Source: Sphingomonas sp.
GTDB taxonomy: Bacteria; Pseudomonadota; Alphaproteobacteria; Sphingomonadales; Sphingomonadaceae
Reading direction: 5' to 3'
Length of the DNA: 22,994 nt
Assembly (NCBI GenBank): GCA_025981625.1
Contig: JAICXF010000029.1
Location: forward strand, 1-22,994
Shown piece after piece: positions 7,901 through 15,799 of the stretch. Under the pieces are notes generated by a model that saw nothing but the letters and a program-made list of their open reading frames with translations, did no database searches and had not been told where the DNA came from. A program made the position numbers and the translations under genes. How positions within the stretch are numbered: position 1 is the stretch's first letter; every line of letters starts with the position of its first letter.

Positions 7901-8035
7901 CCTCCTCCCCCGCCACCTGCGCCTCCACCGCCCGCGACTCAGACCTGCGCGGACGGGTCGGTGATCCTGGCGACGGCGACCTGTCCGGCACCGCCGCCTC
8001 CGCCGCCGCCGGCGCCGGCGCCCGAGCGGGGCTAA
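4952..8035 (+). CDS. TonB-dependent outer membrane receptor with proline-rich tail
   Basis: At 1027 aa this is a large TonB-dependent transporter that should import a bulky ligand across the outer membrane using TonB/ExbBD energy. Residues 1-23 are a signal peptide (VLAAPAFAQ). A TonB-box-like DIVITATRR stretch (about 60-68) precedes the plug, which shows the usual signatures: DVPMAVSAV, RIRGIGTVG, GSVGVFIDGVYRAR and IEVLRGPQGTLFGRNTSAG. The barrel follows, with typical strand motifs such as LLIYASYSRGYKAGGFN and FKPETNDAFEIGAKY. The last aromatic strand, GLTLRGKLGF, ends near residue 973. An unusual 54-residue tail follows, with two Pro runs flanking a CADGSVILATATC segment. AAGGGGAGAG lies just before the ATG. 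The substrate cannot be told from sequence; no transport genes adjoin it. Confidence 0.95.
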   Translation: MIGKSAWLVSAGLFVLAAPAFAQDATPSGDKQTAQPTSGTAGAAAVQNQALEQQPVDTNDIVITATRRNQALSDVPMAVSAVTAQTLRYTGANDIRQLNQVAPSLLVSSTSSESGAAVARIRGIGTVGDNPGLEGSVGVFIDGVYRARTGMALTELGPLDRIEVLRGPQGTLFGRNTSAGLISIITAKPRFTPEIDAQVDVGNYNERRFEGSVTGPVSDTVALRLDGVYLKRDGFITDVISGRRVNDRNRWMVRGQMLYQPSSDFSFRLIGDYSHQNEECCAAPYLPTQDVVANGSGGVVSAPSTIAFIERGLGGIIEDDTFARKTSITPGRDFASRVNDGGVSGEANYDMGWAHLTSITAYRYNKNTHGQDPDFNNLDLLYRADDGGSYNRFTTLSQELRLQGTAFNHHLDWLVGGYFSHEKLRLVDDLAYGSDYSRFSNCIVAASFAASAASILSPTSATCFNPLVASGVRSFLENEYLTAPAAAKAGIAGEFTALSAFAQLPKDAFVPYNFSAAPFGPSGFTNAGILLGLPPTATLNGASLNDHWNQTSDNWALFTHNIVSFTDQLKLTVGARFTHEQKRLVGNLSDNNRLCTAISSSPFVELAQLPCVIASAPGGTFDIAGKRTENKVSGTVVLSYKPTDRLLIYASYSRGYKAGGFNLDRSALTRATATPGTPPLSGFGAICATSTQPNCQGLIASEADLEFKPETNDAFEIGAKYHGRGIDFNVAVFRQLFSNFQLNTFNGLNFIVENLNSCSQNLNGADMDNDPRTGACTGGTGAGVIDTGFELEAFTHPLADLSVNGGLTYSDARYRHNLVGADGTPLSNALFQLPGRQISNAPKWTITASAAWTPRIGESGLRGLIYADMRHMSGFDTGSDLSLEKMQDAFTVFNARVGIHGAEDSWGIELWGQNIFNKNYYQVAFDSPLQGVPPGTNTRAVEAGFFPFSNQLFNAFLGEPRTFGLTLRGKLGFARPAAPAYVPPPPPPPAPPPPATQTCADGSVILATATCPAPPPPPPPAPAPERG

Positions 8036-8055
8036 ACGAACGTCAAACGATGAAG

Positions 8056-8087
8056 AGAGGCCTTGCCCGAGCGGCGGGGCCTCTTTT
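8056..8087. terminator. Intrinsic terminator of the receptor gene
   Basis: AGAGGCC (8056-8062) pairs with GGCCTCT (8078-8084), with a further GCCC/GGGC pairing possible inside, and TTTT follows at 8084-8087. It lies 20 bases after the receptor stop and reaches the first base of the convergent glnD stop codon, so it may serve both directions. Confidence 0.8.
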
Positions 8088-10810
8088 CATGCGGCCCTTG
8101 CCCTCGCCGGCTCACGGGCCGCTTCGAGCAATGCCGAGCGCAAACGGTCGATCTCTTCCGGATCGAGCTTCTTGCCGTCGGCGGTGGTCAGATAGAAGAC
8201 GTCCACCGCGCGCTCGCCATAGGTTGCGATATGCGCCGAATGGATGACCAGCCCGCAGCCGTGGATGGCCCCCGCGAGACCAGCGAGCAATGCCGGGCGG
8301 TCGCGCGCATTGACCTCCACCACCGTCGTGCGCGTGGAAGCACGCTCGGCGATGGCGACGGACGGGGCGACTTCGAAGGCCGCGCTGCGTCGGTGGTGGT
8401 CAGCAGTCGGCAGTGGGGGCGGCGCGTCGCTGACCAGCGCCGCTTGGACCGCGCGTGCGAGACGATTGTGATGCCGCCGGTCCGAATAGGGTTTTCCGCG
8501 GCCGTCGAGCACGAGCAGGTTGTCGAGCGCCATTCCGTCGCGCGTCGTGTGGATCCGCGCGTCGATGATCGTCGCGCCAACCGATGCCAGCCCGGCGCAG
8601 ATCCGATAGAACAATGCTTCGCGATCCGGCGTGAAGACGCTGACCCGGCTCGCGCCGCTATCCGCGTCGTCTTCAACGAGGACGTTCGGGCTTGCCTCGC
8701 CGATGTGCGCCTCGGCGTTCGCAACCTGCCGCGCGTTGGCAAGCTGGACCGATTGCGGCTCGGCGATCCAGTAGCTGTCCGGGAGCCTTCGCGCGTGCGC
8801 TCTCGCAATTGCCGATTTCCACCCGAGCCGCTCGGCGAGCAGCTGTTGCCGTTCCTCGACGATCTCCGCCCGCCCATGCTGCTTGTGCCCGAGCCGAAGC
8901 CGCTCCTCGGCCGCCTCGAACAGCGTGCTCAGAAGCGTTCGCTTCCACTCGTTCCAGACGGCCGGTCCAACCGCCTTGATGTCGACGACCGTGAGAATCA
9001 GCAGCAGCCGCAGCCGCTCCGGGCTTTGCACCTGCCTGGCGAAATCCTCGATGGTCTTGGGATCGGCGAGGTCGCGCTTGAACGCGGTGGCCGACATCAG
9101 CAGGTGATAGCGCACCAGCCACGAGACGGTCTCCGTCTCGCCCGGATCGAGCCCAAGGCGCGGGCACAGCCGCAGCGCGATCTCGGCGCCGAGCATGCTG
9201 TGATCCCCGCGGCGGCCTTTGGCGATGTCGTGCAGAAGGACGGCGACGTAGAGGACGCGGCGCGAAGCGATCTGCTTGAAGATCGCGGTCGAGATCGGAT
9301 GTTCGGCCTTGAGGTCGCCGCGCTCGATCGCGGCAAGCAGGCCGAGCGCGCGGATTGAATGCTCGTCGACGGTGTAATGATGATACATGTCGAACTGCAT
9401 CTGCGCGACCACGCGGCCGAAGTCGGGAACGAACCGACCGAACACGCCCGCCTCGTTCATCCACCTGAGCACCAGCTCGGGGTGATTGATGCAGGTCAGC
9501 ACCTCCATGAACAGTGCATTCGCCCGAGGGTCCGAGCGGACTTTCGCGTCGATCAGCGATGCGTCGCGTGCCGCCGCGCGCATCGCCGTCGGGTGTATCT
9601 CGAGCTGCTCGCGGGCGGCCAGAGCGAACAGTTCGAGCAGGCGCACCCGGTCGGCGCGAAAGAAATCGTCCGACGGAATCGAAATCCGCCCGCGCGTCAG
9701 CACAAAGCCGCCAAGCCGCTTTGGCCGCCGGCGTATGGTCGGAAGCGCCAGGCGGAAGCTCTTCTTTCCCATCTGCTCATCAAGCTGCGCGAGGAACACC
9801 CCGGTCAGATCGCCAACGGTCTTCGCGTTCAGGAAATAGAATTGCATGAACCGCTCGACCGCCGATTTCCCGGGCCGGTCGGCGTATTTCATCACCTCCG
9901 CGATCTGCCGCTGGTAGTCGAAGCTGAGGCGTTCTTCGGGTCGCCCGGCGAGCAGGTGCAGATGGCAGCGGACGGCCCAGAAGAAGCGCTCCGCCCGCTC
10001 GAATTTGCGGAACTCGGCGGCGGTGAGCAGCCCGGCCTTGACCAGGTCGGCGGGCGTTTCGACCCGATGGATGTATTTGCCGATCCAGTAGAGTGTCTGG
10101 AGATCGCGAAGCCCGCCCTTGCCCTCCTTCACATTGGGTTCGACCACATAGCGGCTGTCGCCCATCCGGATGTGCCGTTCGTCGCGTTCGGCGAGCTTGG
10201 CCGAGACGAACTCGGCGGCTGTGCCTGCGACCACGTCCTTGCGGAAGCGCCGCGCCGCCATGTCGGACACCTTTTCGTCGCCCCACAGCCAGCGCGCCTC
10301 GAGCACCGCGGTCCGGACCGTCATGTCCTTTTTGGCCAAGGCAATGAGCTGCGGGATGGAACGGAGCGAATGGCCGACCTTCAGCTTCAGATCCCACAGC
10401 ACATGGAGGATCGCCTCCGATAGGCGTTCCTGTTCGGACGTCGGGGCCTTCGCGGTCAGGAACATCAGATCAACGTCGCTGAACGGCGCCATCTCGCCCC
10501 GTCCCGTGCCGCCAAGTCCGACGAGCGCGACGCCTTGCGGAGATTGATCGAACAGCCGCTCGACGGCGAAGTCATAAGTGAGCCGGACGAGCTGGTCGTG
10601 AAGGTAGGCGGTCGCCTGCGCGGCGGCGCGGCCATTTCCCGGCTGCTCGGCGAGGCGCCTGGCGATCTCCGCCCGGCCATGGTCGAGTGCGGCGCGCAGG
10701 ATGGCCGTCGCTTCGCCGGTCAGCTTCCTGCCGGGGCGCAGGCTATGAAGATGATCGGCAACCGCTCGCCGGTCGATCACCGCGCGTCGATGGTCGACGT
10801 CGGGAATCAT
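8087..10810 (-). CDS. glnD: Bifunctional PII uridylyltransferase/uridylyl-removing enzyme
   Basis: GlnD senses glutamine and adds UMP to, or removes it from, PII signal proteins, thereby tuning glutamine synthetase and nitrogen control. It is 907 aa, typical of the family. The nucleotidyltransferase site is [20 protein letters not shown] at about 98-117. The HD hydrolase domain starts near 475 ([11 protein letters not shown]) and continues with [14 protein letters not shown]. Two C-terminal ACT domains, for glutamine binding, begin near 723 ([20 protein letters not shown]) and 826 ([20 protein letters not shown]). The start codon overlaps the mutS stop (ATGA), so it is the second gene of a mutS-glnD operon, an order I recall in other alphaproteobacteria. 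No PII or glutamine synthetase gene is nearby. No key residue appears to be missing. Confidence 0.96.
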   Translation of the reverse strand: MIPDVDHRRAVIDRRAVADHLHSLRPGRKLTGEATAILRAALDHGRAEIARRLAEQPGNGRAAAQATAYLHDQLVRLTYDFAVERLFDQSPQGVALVGLGGTGRGEMAPFSDVDLMFLTAKAPTSEQERLSEAILHVLWDLKLKVGHSLRSIPQLIALAKKDMTVRTAVLEARWLWGDEKVSDMAARRFRKDVVAGTAAEFVSAKLAERDERHIRMGDSRYVVEPNVKEGKGGLRDLQTLYWIGKYIHRVETPADLVKAGLLTAAEFRKFERAERFFWAVRCHLHLLAGRPEERLSFDYQRQIAEVMKYADRPGKSAVERFMQFYFLNAKTVGDLTGVFLAQLDEQMGKKSFRLALPTIRRRPKRLGGFVLTRGRISIPSDDFFRADRVRLLELFALAAREQLEIHPTAMRAAARDASLIDAKVRSDPRANALFMEVLTCINHPELVLRWMNEAGVFGRFVPDFGRVVAQMQFDMYHHYTVDEHSIRALGLLAAIERGDLKAEHPISTAIFKQIASRRVLYVAVLLHDIAKGRRGDHSMLGAEIALRLCPRLGLDPGETETVSWLVRYHLLMSATAFKRDLADPKTIEDFARQVQSPERLRLLLILTVVDIKAVGPAVWNEWKRTLLSTLFEAAEERLRLGHKQHGRAEIVEERQQLLAERLGWKSAIARAHARRLPDSYWIAEPQSVQLANARQVANAEAHIGEASPNVLVEDDADSGASRVSVFTPDREALFYRICAGLASVGATIIDARIHTTRDGMALDNLLVLDGRGKPYSDRRHHNRLARAVQAALVSDAPPPLPTADHHRRSAAFEVAPSVAIAERASTRTTVVEVNARDRPALLAGLAGAIHGCGLVIHSAHIATYGERAVDVFYLTTADGKKLDPEEIDRLRSALLEAAREPARARAA

Positions 10811-13407
10811 CCGTGACGCTCGCCTGCGAGTTTCTTCAGCCGATACAGCGCCTCCAGCGCCTCGCGGGGAGTCAGGCTGTCGGGCTCGATAGCTTCGACA
10901 GCATGAAGCAGCGGGTCGGGACGATGCTCGGGCTCGGCTGTGGCGGCGAACAGCGGAAGATCGTCCAGACCCGCCGCGATTCCGCCGGTCGCGTCTCGTC
11001 CTGCTTCCAGTTTGGCGAGCACCGACCTCGCGCGCGCCACCACTGCTGGCGGCAGGCCGGCGAGCTTGGCGACTGCAATCCCGTAGCTGCGGTCCGCGGC
11101 GCCGCCGGCTACTTCATGGAGGAGGACGAGGTCGCCCTTCCATTCGCGCGCGCGGACATGGTGAAGCGACAGCGAGTCGAGCCGCCCGGCAAGCCGCGTC
11201 AGCTCGTGATAATGGGTCGCGAACAGGGTCCGGCACTTCACTTGATCATGCATTGCCTCGACGACCGCCCAGGCGATGGCGAGCCCATCGTAGGTCGACG
11301 TCCCGCGCCCGATCTCGTCGAGGATGACGAGGCTGTTGGCGCTGGCCTGGGCTAGGATCGCCGCCGTCTCGACCATCTCGACCATGAACGTCGAGCGGCC
11401 GCGGGCGAGATTGTCCGATGCGCCGACGCGGCTGAACAACCGGTCGACGATGCCGATCCTGGCCATGGATGCGGGAACGAAGCTGCCGCTCTGCGCGAGA
11501 ACGGCGATCAGCGCAGCCTGGCGCAGAAAGGTCGATTTGCCGCCCATGTTGGGACCGGTGATCAGCCACAACCGATCGGCGGGGCCCATCGAAAGGTCGT
11601 TCGCCACAAAGCGCTCGCCCGAATCCCTCAGCGCGGCTTCGACCACCGGGTGACGGCCGGCTTCTATCTCGAGGCACGGATGGTCGGTCAGCTGCGGCTG
11701 CGCCCATCCCCCTTCCGCCGCTCGAAAGGCATGGCTCGCGGCGACGTCGATGCGCGCGATGGCGTCCGCTGTCGCGGTGATCTTCGGCGCCGCCGCAACG
11801 GCCAAAGCGGTCAGCTCCTGAAAGTGCGCGGCTTCGGCCGCCAACGCATGGGCGCCAGCCTCGATGACCCGGCTGGCTTCGTCGTGCAGCTCCGGTGAAT
11901 TGAAGCGCACGACGCCGGCAAGGGTTTGGCGGTGCGTGAAGCCGCTGTCCGGCGACATCAGCTTGTCCGCGTGTCGGGCGGAGACCTCGACATGGTAGCC
12001 GAGCACGGCGTTGTGGCGGATCTTGAGCGAGCTGATCGCGGTCCCGTCGCGATACCTCGCTTCAAGCGCCGCGATCGCCCGCCGGCCGTTCGAGGCGGAG
12101 TCGCGCAGGCTGTCGAGCTCTGGGTCGTAGCCCTCGGCAATGTAGCCTCCCTTGGAGGCATCGAGCGGCGGTGAGGCGACGAGGGCGCGCGACAGCTTGT
12201 CGATCACAGCTTCGTGCCCCGCGAGCCTGGGCAGAAGGGCGCAGAGCAACGGCGGCTGATCCGATTCGGACTGCAGCTCCTGCTGCAGCACGGATGCCGC
12301 CGCGAGGCCGTCGCGCAGGAGTGCCAGGTCGCGAGGGCTACCCCTGGCCGCCGCCAGCCGCGCCAGAGCACGGGCGAAATCGGGCATCGCCTTCAGCGCG
12401 ACGCGGACGCGCTCGCGCCGGATTGCATCTTCGTGAAGCCAGCCGACGAGCGACAGGCGCTGGTCGATGGCATGGCGATCCGTCAGCGGCGCGGCGACGT
12501 CTTCGCACAGCAGCCGGCGTCCGGCCGCGGTCTGGCAGCGGTCGATCTCGCCGAGCAGGCTGCCGGCAATGCCGCCGCTCACCGAGCGGGTCAGCTCGAG
12601 ACTGTCGCGGCTTGCCGGGTCGATCGCCATGTAGGTTGCGCGGCCGATCCGGCGCGGCGCATCGAGCAGGATCCCGGCACCTTTCTGCGTCGCATCCAGA
12701 TAGGCGAGCAATCCGCCGGCGGCCGCAAGCTCCGCCCGCGTCGGTGCGCCAAGGCCATCGAGTGTCGCGAGGCCGAACCGGCTCTTCAGCGCGCGTTCGC
12801 CGGTCAGGCTGTCGAAGCCCCCTTTTCCGGGGCTGGTGACGATGCCGGCGACGGATGCATCGGCGATCGTTTCGGCAGGCGACAGCCGCGCGAGCTCGGC
12901 GGCAAGCTCGCCGGCAGGGCAACTCACCAGCTCGAACCTGCCGGTCGAAATGTCGGCCGCGGCGATCGCCAAGTCATCGCCTGCTCGGGCGACCGCGGCC
13001 AGCCAGTTGGCCGATGCGGACTCAAGTAACGTCTCTTCGGTGAGCGTGCCGGGCGTGACCAGCCGGACGATCGCGCGATCGACCAGCGCCTTCGACCCGC
13101 GGGCCTTTCGCGCCTCGGCCGGACTCTCAGTCTGCTCGGCGATGGCGACTCGATGGCCAGCCCTGATCAGCCGCGCGAGATAGGATTCCGCGGAATGCAC
13201 AGGGACGCCGCACATCGGGATCGGCTCGCCCGAATCCTCGCCGCGCCTGGTCAGCGCAATGTCCAGGCTGGCCGACGCTGCCTTGGCGTCGTCGAAGAAC
13301 AGCTCGAAAAAGTCGCCCATCCGGTAGAACAGCAAGGCGTCGCCGGCCTCTTCCTTCAGCCGCCGGTATTGGGCCATCATGGGCGTTGGAGCATCGGCGC
13401 GGGCCAT
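10807..13407 (-). CDS. mutS: DNA mismatch repair protein MutS
   Basis: MutS finds mispaired bases and small loops and recruits MutL using its ATPase. It is 866 aa, close to the 853 of E. coli. The mismatch-probing motif near the N terminus reads [10 protein letters not shown], so F33 and E35 fill the Phe-x-Glu role with Phe in place of the usual middle Tyr. The Walker A motif GPNMGGKST is near residue 618 and Walker [17 protein letters not shown] near 692, followed by the [13 protein letters not shown] switch. A GAGGG lies about 11 bases before the ATG; a closer AGGGA is almost in contact with it, so the later Met codons at residues 10-11 are an alternative start. It heads the mutS-glnD operon, and the hairpin repeat at 13427-13488 fills most of its promoter region. 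Confidence 0.97.
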   Translation of the reverse strand: MARADAPTPMMAQYRRLKEEAGDALLFYRMGDFFELFFDDAKAASASLDIALTRRGEDSGEPIPMCGVPVHSAESYLARLIRAGHRVAIAEQTESPAEARKARGSKALVDRAIVRLVTPGTLTEETLLESASANWLAAVARAGDDLAIAAADISTGRFELVSCPAGELAAELARLSPAETIADASVAGIVTSPGKGGFDSLTGERALKSRFGLATLDGLGAPTRAELAAAGGLLAYLDATQKGAGILLDAPRRIGRATYMAIDPASRDSLELTRSVSGGIAGSLLGEIDRCQTAAGRRLLCEDVAAPLTDRHAIDQRLSLVGWLHEDAIRRERVRVALKAMPDFARALARLAAARGSPRDLALLRDGLAAASVLQQELQSESDQPPLLCALLPRLAGHEAVIDKLSRALVASPPLDASKGGYIAEGYDPELDSLRDSASNGRRAIAALEARYRDGTAISSLKIRHNAVLGYHVEVSARHADKLMSPDSGFTHRQTLAGVVRFNSPELHDEASRVIEAGAHALAAEAAHFQELTALAVAAAPKITATADAIARIDVAASHAFRAAEGGWAQPQLTDHPCLEIEAGRHPVVEAALRDSGERFVANDLSMGPADRLWLITGPNMGGKSTFLRQAALIAVLAQSGSFVPASMARIGIVDRLFSRVGASDNLARGRSTFMVEMVETAAILAQASANSLVILDEIGRGTSTYDGLAIAWAVVEAMHDQVKCRTLFATHYHELTRLAGRLDSLSLHHVRAREWKGDLVLLHEVAGGAADRSYGIAVAKLAGLPPAVVARARSVLAKLEAGRDATGGIAAGLDDLPLFAATAEPEHRPDPLLHAVEAIEPDSLTPREALEALYRLKKLAGERHG

Positions 13408-13426
13408 TTCCCTGACTACCCTCGTT

Positions 13427-13488
13427 CGTCATTCCCGCGAAAGCGGGAATCCAAAGAAAGCTGGGCCCCCGCTTTCGCGGGGGTGACG
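13427..13488. repeat. REP-like paired hairpin repeat between mutS and maeB
   Basis: The element runs from CGTC to GACG and holds two hairpins: ATTCCCGC-GAAA-GCGGGAAT (13431-13450) and CCCCCGC-TTTC-GCGGGGG (13466-13483). The two are inverted copies of one another, joined by a 15-base linker. Paired palindromes of this CGTCA...TGACG form are common dispersed repeats in many alphaproteobacterial genomes, as far as I know; there is one copy here. Such elements are usually moved by a REP-associated transposase encoded elsewhere. Confidence 0.8.
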
Positions 13489-13510
13489 ATTTAGACTAAG
13501 CACCGCACCC

Positions 13511-15799
13511 ATGTCGGAGAGCAACATCAGATATACCGAGGCCGAGGCGCTCGACTATCACTCGCGCGGGCGGCCCGGGAAACTGGAAATCGTCGCTTCG
13601 AAACCGATGGCCACGCAGCGCGACCTCAGCCTCGCTTATTCGCCGGGAGTCGCGGTTCCGGTGCGCGCAATCGCCGACGATCCCGGCTGTGCCTATGACT
13701 TCACCGCCAAGGGCAACCTCGTCGCCGTCATCTCGAACGGCACGGCGATCCTCGGCCTCGGCAACCTCGGCGCGCTGGCCTCCAAGCCGGTCATGGAAGG
13801 CAAGGCGGTGCTGTTCAAGCGCTTCGCCGACGTCGACGCGATCGACATCGAAGTGAAGACGGAGGACGCGCAGCGGTTCATCGAGTGCGTCGAATTGCTC
13901 GAGCCGAGCTTTGGCGGGATCAACCTCGAGGACATCGCCGCGCCCGATTGTTTCATCATCGAGCAGACGCTGCGTGAGAGGATGAACATTCCGGTCTTCC
14001 ACGACGACCAGCACGGCACCGCGATCATCACCGCCGCCGGCCTCATCAACGCCTGCCTGCTCACCAATCGGAAGCTGTCGGACATCAGGGTCGTGGTGAA
14101 CGGCGCCGGCGCCGCGGCGATCGCCTGCACCGAACTGGTCAAGGCAATGGGCGTTCGCGGCGACAACGTCATCATGTGCGACCGCAAGGGCGTGATCTCC
14201 AAGGATCGCATCGACCTCGATCAGTGGAAGTCCGCTCACGCGGTCGAAACCGACAAGAAGAATTTGGCCGAGGCACTCGACGGGGCGGACGTGTTCCTGG
14301 GATTGTCGGCCGCCGGCGCGCTGAAGCCGGAGATGGTGAAGGTCATGGGCAGGGATCCGATCATCTTTGCCATGGCCAATCCGGACCCGGAGATCTGGCC
14401 GCCGGATGCGATGGAAGTGCGATCCGATGCGATCATCGCCACGGGGCGCTCGGACTTTCCCAACCAGGTCAACAATGTCCTCGGCTTCCCCTTCATCTTC
14501 CGTGGCGCCCTCGATGTCCGCGCAACGGCAATCAATGACGCGATGAAGATCGCGGCGGCCGAAGCGATCGCCGAGCTCGCGCGAGAGCCGGTGCCGGAGG
14601 AAGTGGCGGCCGCCTATGGAGGTCGCGCCCACAGCTTCGGGCGCGATTATATCATCCCGGCGCCGTTCGATCCGCGGCTGATGGAGACGGTCTCCGCGGC
14701 AGTCGCCCAAGCGGCGGCGCAGAGCGGCGTTGCGCAAAAGCCGATCGCCAACATGGAGGCTTATCGGCAGGAGCTCCGGGCGCGTCTCAACCCGACGGTC
14801 GCGGTGATGAGCCAGGCCTATGAGCATGCGCGCAACAACCCCAAGCGCGTGCTGTTCGCGGAAGGCGAGGAGCCCAACGTGCTCCGCGCCGCAATCGCGT
14901 TCAGGGAAGCTGGCTACGGCACGCCGGTGCTGGTCGGCCGCGAGGAGGTCTATGACCTGCTTGCCGAGATGGGCGTCGAGAACCCGCGCGAGTATGAAGT
15001 GCTCAACAGCCGCAACTCGCCGCTGGTCGGCCGGGCGGTGGATCACATCTACGCCAAGCATCAGCGTCACGGCTATCTGCGTCGCGAGGTCGAGCGGCTG
15101 GTCAACCAGGATCGCAACTATTTCGCCGCTGCCATGCTGTCGCTCGGCGAAGCCGATGCGATGATCACCGGCACCACCCGGCCGTTCAGCCAATCGCTGC
15201 GGCAGGTGCGGCTGGTGATCGACGACGAACAGGACGCGACTCCGTTCGGCATCAACGTCATTGTCGGGCGTCACCACACGGTCCTGATCGCCGACACCGC
15301 CGTGACCGAGCGCCCGACGGCGGAGCAATATGCGGCCATCGCCATGCGCTCGTCGGCCTTTGCCCGGCGCATGGGCCTCGAGCCCCGCGTCGCGTTCACC
15401 AGCTACACCACGTTCGGCAATCCGCCGGGAATGCATGTCGAAGAGCTGCGTGAAGCCGTCACCTTGCTCGACGGGCTTCACGTCGACTTCGAATATGAAG
15501 GCGAAATGGCCCCGGACGTGGCGCTGACCTACGAAATGCAGCAGCGCTTCTATCCGTTCACGCGCCTCTCCGGACCAGCCAACATCCTGGTCATGCCGGG
15601 GCTCCAGTCAGCCAGCCTGTCGGCGAAGCTGCTGCGACAGCTCGGCGGCGAGAGCGTGCTCGGTCCCTACCTTCTTGGCCTCGCGCGTCCCGTGCAAATC
15701 GCGCCGATGACCGCGAGCGCCTCGGACCTGGTGATGCTCGCGGTGCTGGCCGCGGGCGACGCGCATTCGCGCCAGCAGCGGGAAGCCGCTCGGCGCTAG
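13511..15799 (+). CDS. maeB: NADP-dependent malic enzyme with phosphotransacetylase-like domain
   Basis: The enzyme oxidatively decarboxylates malate to pyruvate, producing NADPH and linking the TCA cycle to gluconeogenesis and acetyl-CoA. It is 762 aa, the length of the MaeB hybrid type. The malic domain includes Y43 in LAYSPGVAVPV, K98 in EGKAVLFKRF, metal-binding E140-D141 and D165 (VFHDDQHGTAI), and the nucleotide loop VVVNGAGAAAIA (about 194-205). From about residue 435 the phosphotransacetylase-like domain starts (PKRVLFAEGEEPNVLRA) and continues with MITGTTRPFSQSLRQVR. In this family that domain is generally regulatory rather than catalytic. I see no Shine-Dalgarno sequence before the ATG; the repeat ends only 22 bases upstream. 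The 3' end overlaps the convergent rsh gene by four bases. Confidence 0.96.
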   Translation: MSESNIRYTEAEALDYHSRGRPGKLEIVASKPMATQRDLSLAYSPGVAVPVRAIADDPGCAYDFTAKGNLVAVISNGTAILGLGNLGALASKPVMEGKAVLFKRFADVDAIDIEVKTEDAQRFIECVELLEPSFGGINLEDIAAPDCFIIEQTLRERMNIPVFHDDQHGTAIITAAGLINACLLTNRKLSDIRVVVNGAGAAAIACTELVKAMGVRGDNVIMCDRKGVISKDRIDLDQWKSAHAVETDKKNLAEALDGADVFLGLSAAGALKPEMVKVMGRDPIIFAMANPDPEIWPPDAMEVRSDAIIATGRSDFPNQVNNVLGFPFIFRGALDVRATAINDAMKIAAAEAIAELAREPVPEEVAAAYGGRAHSFGRDYIIPAPFDPRLMETVSAAVAQAAAQSGVAQKPIANMEAYRQELRARLNPTVAVMSQAYEHARNNPKRVLFAEGEEPNVLRAAIAFREAGYGTPVLVGREEVYDLLAEMGVENPREYEVLNSRNSPLVGRAVDHIYAKHQRHGYLRREVERLVNQDRNYFAAAMLSLGEADAMITGTTRPFSQSLRQVRLVIDDEQDATPFGINVIVGRHHTVLIADTAVTERPTAEQYAAIAMRSSAFARRMGLEPRVAFTSYTTFGNPPGMHVEELREAVTLLDGLHVDFEYEGEMAPDVALTYEMQQRFYPFTRLSGPANILVMPGLQSASLSAKLLRQLGGESVLGPYLLGLARPVQIAPMTASASDLVMLAVLAAGDAHSRQQREAARR
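15796..15799. other. Shared CTAG: overlapping convergent stop codons
   Basis: The maeB stop is TAG at 15797-15799. The complement of CTA at 15796-15798 is the TAG stop of rsh. The two genes therefore overlap tail to tail by four bases, leaving no space for a separate terminator. Confidence 0.9.

Noticed and set aside
8063..10423. Long plus-strand frames opposite glnD
   Set aside because: They are shadows of glnD; the predicted proteins are rich in Arg, Val and Asp with no family signature, while glnD has all its motifs.
13427..13488. Hairpin pair as a terminator or attenuator
   Set aside because: It lies between divergent gene starts, and both halves are inverted copies of one another, which fits a dispersed repeat better.
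13496..15481. A 661-codon minus-strand frame opposite maeB
   Set aside because: The maeB frame carries a complete malic enzyme with cofactor and metal residues; the antisense frame shows no domain.
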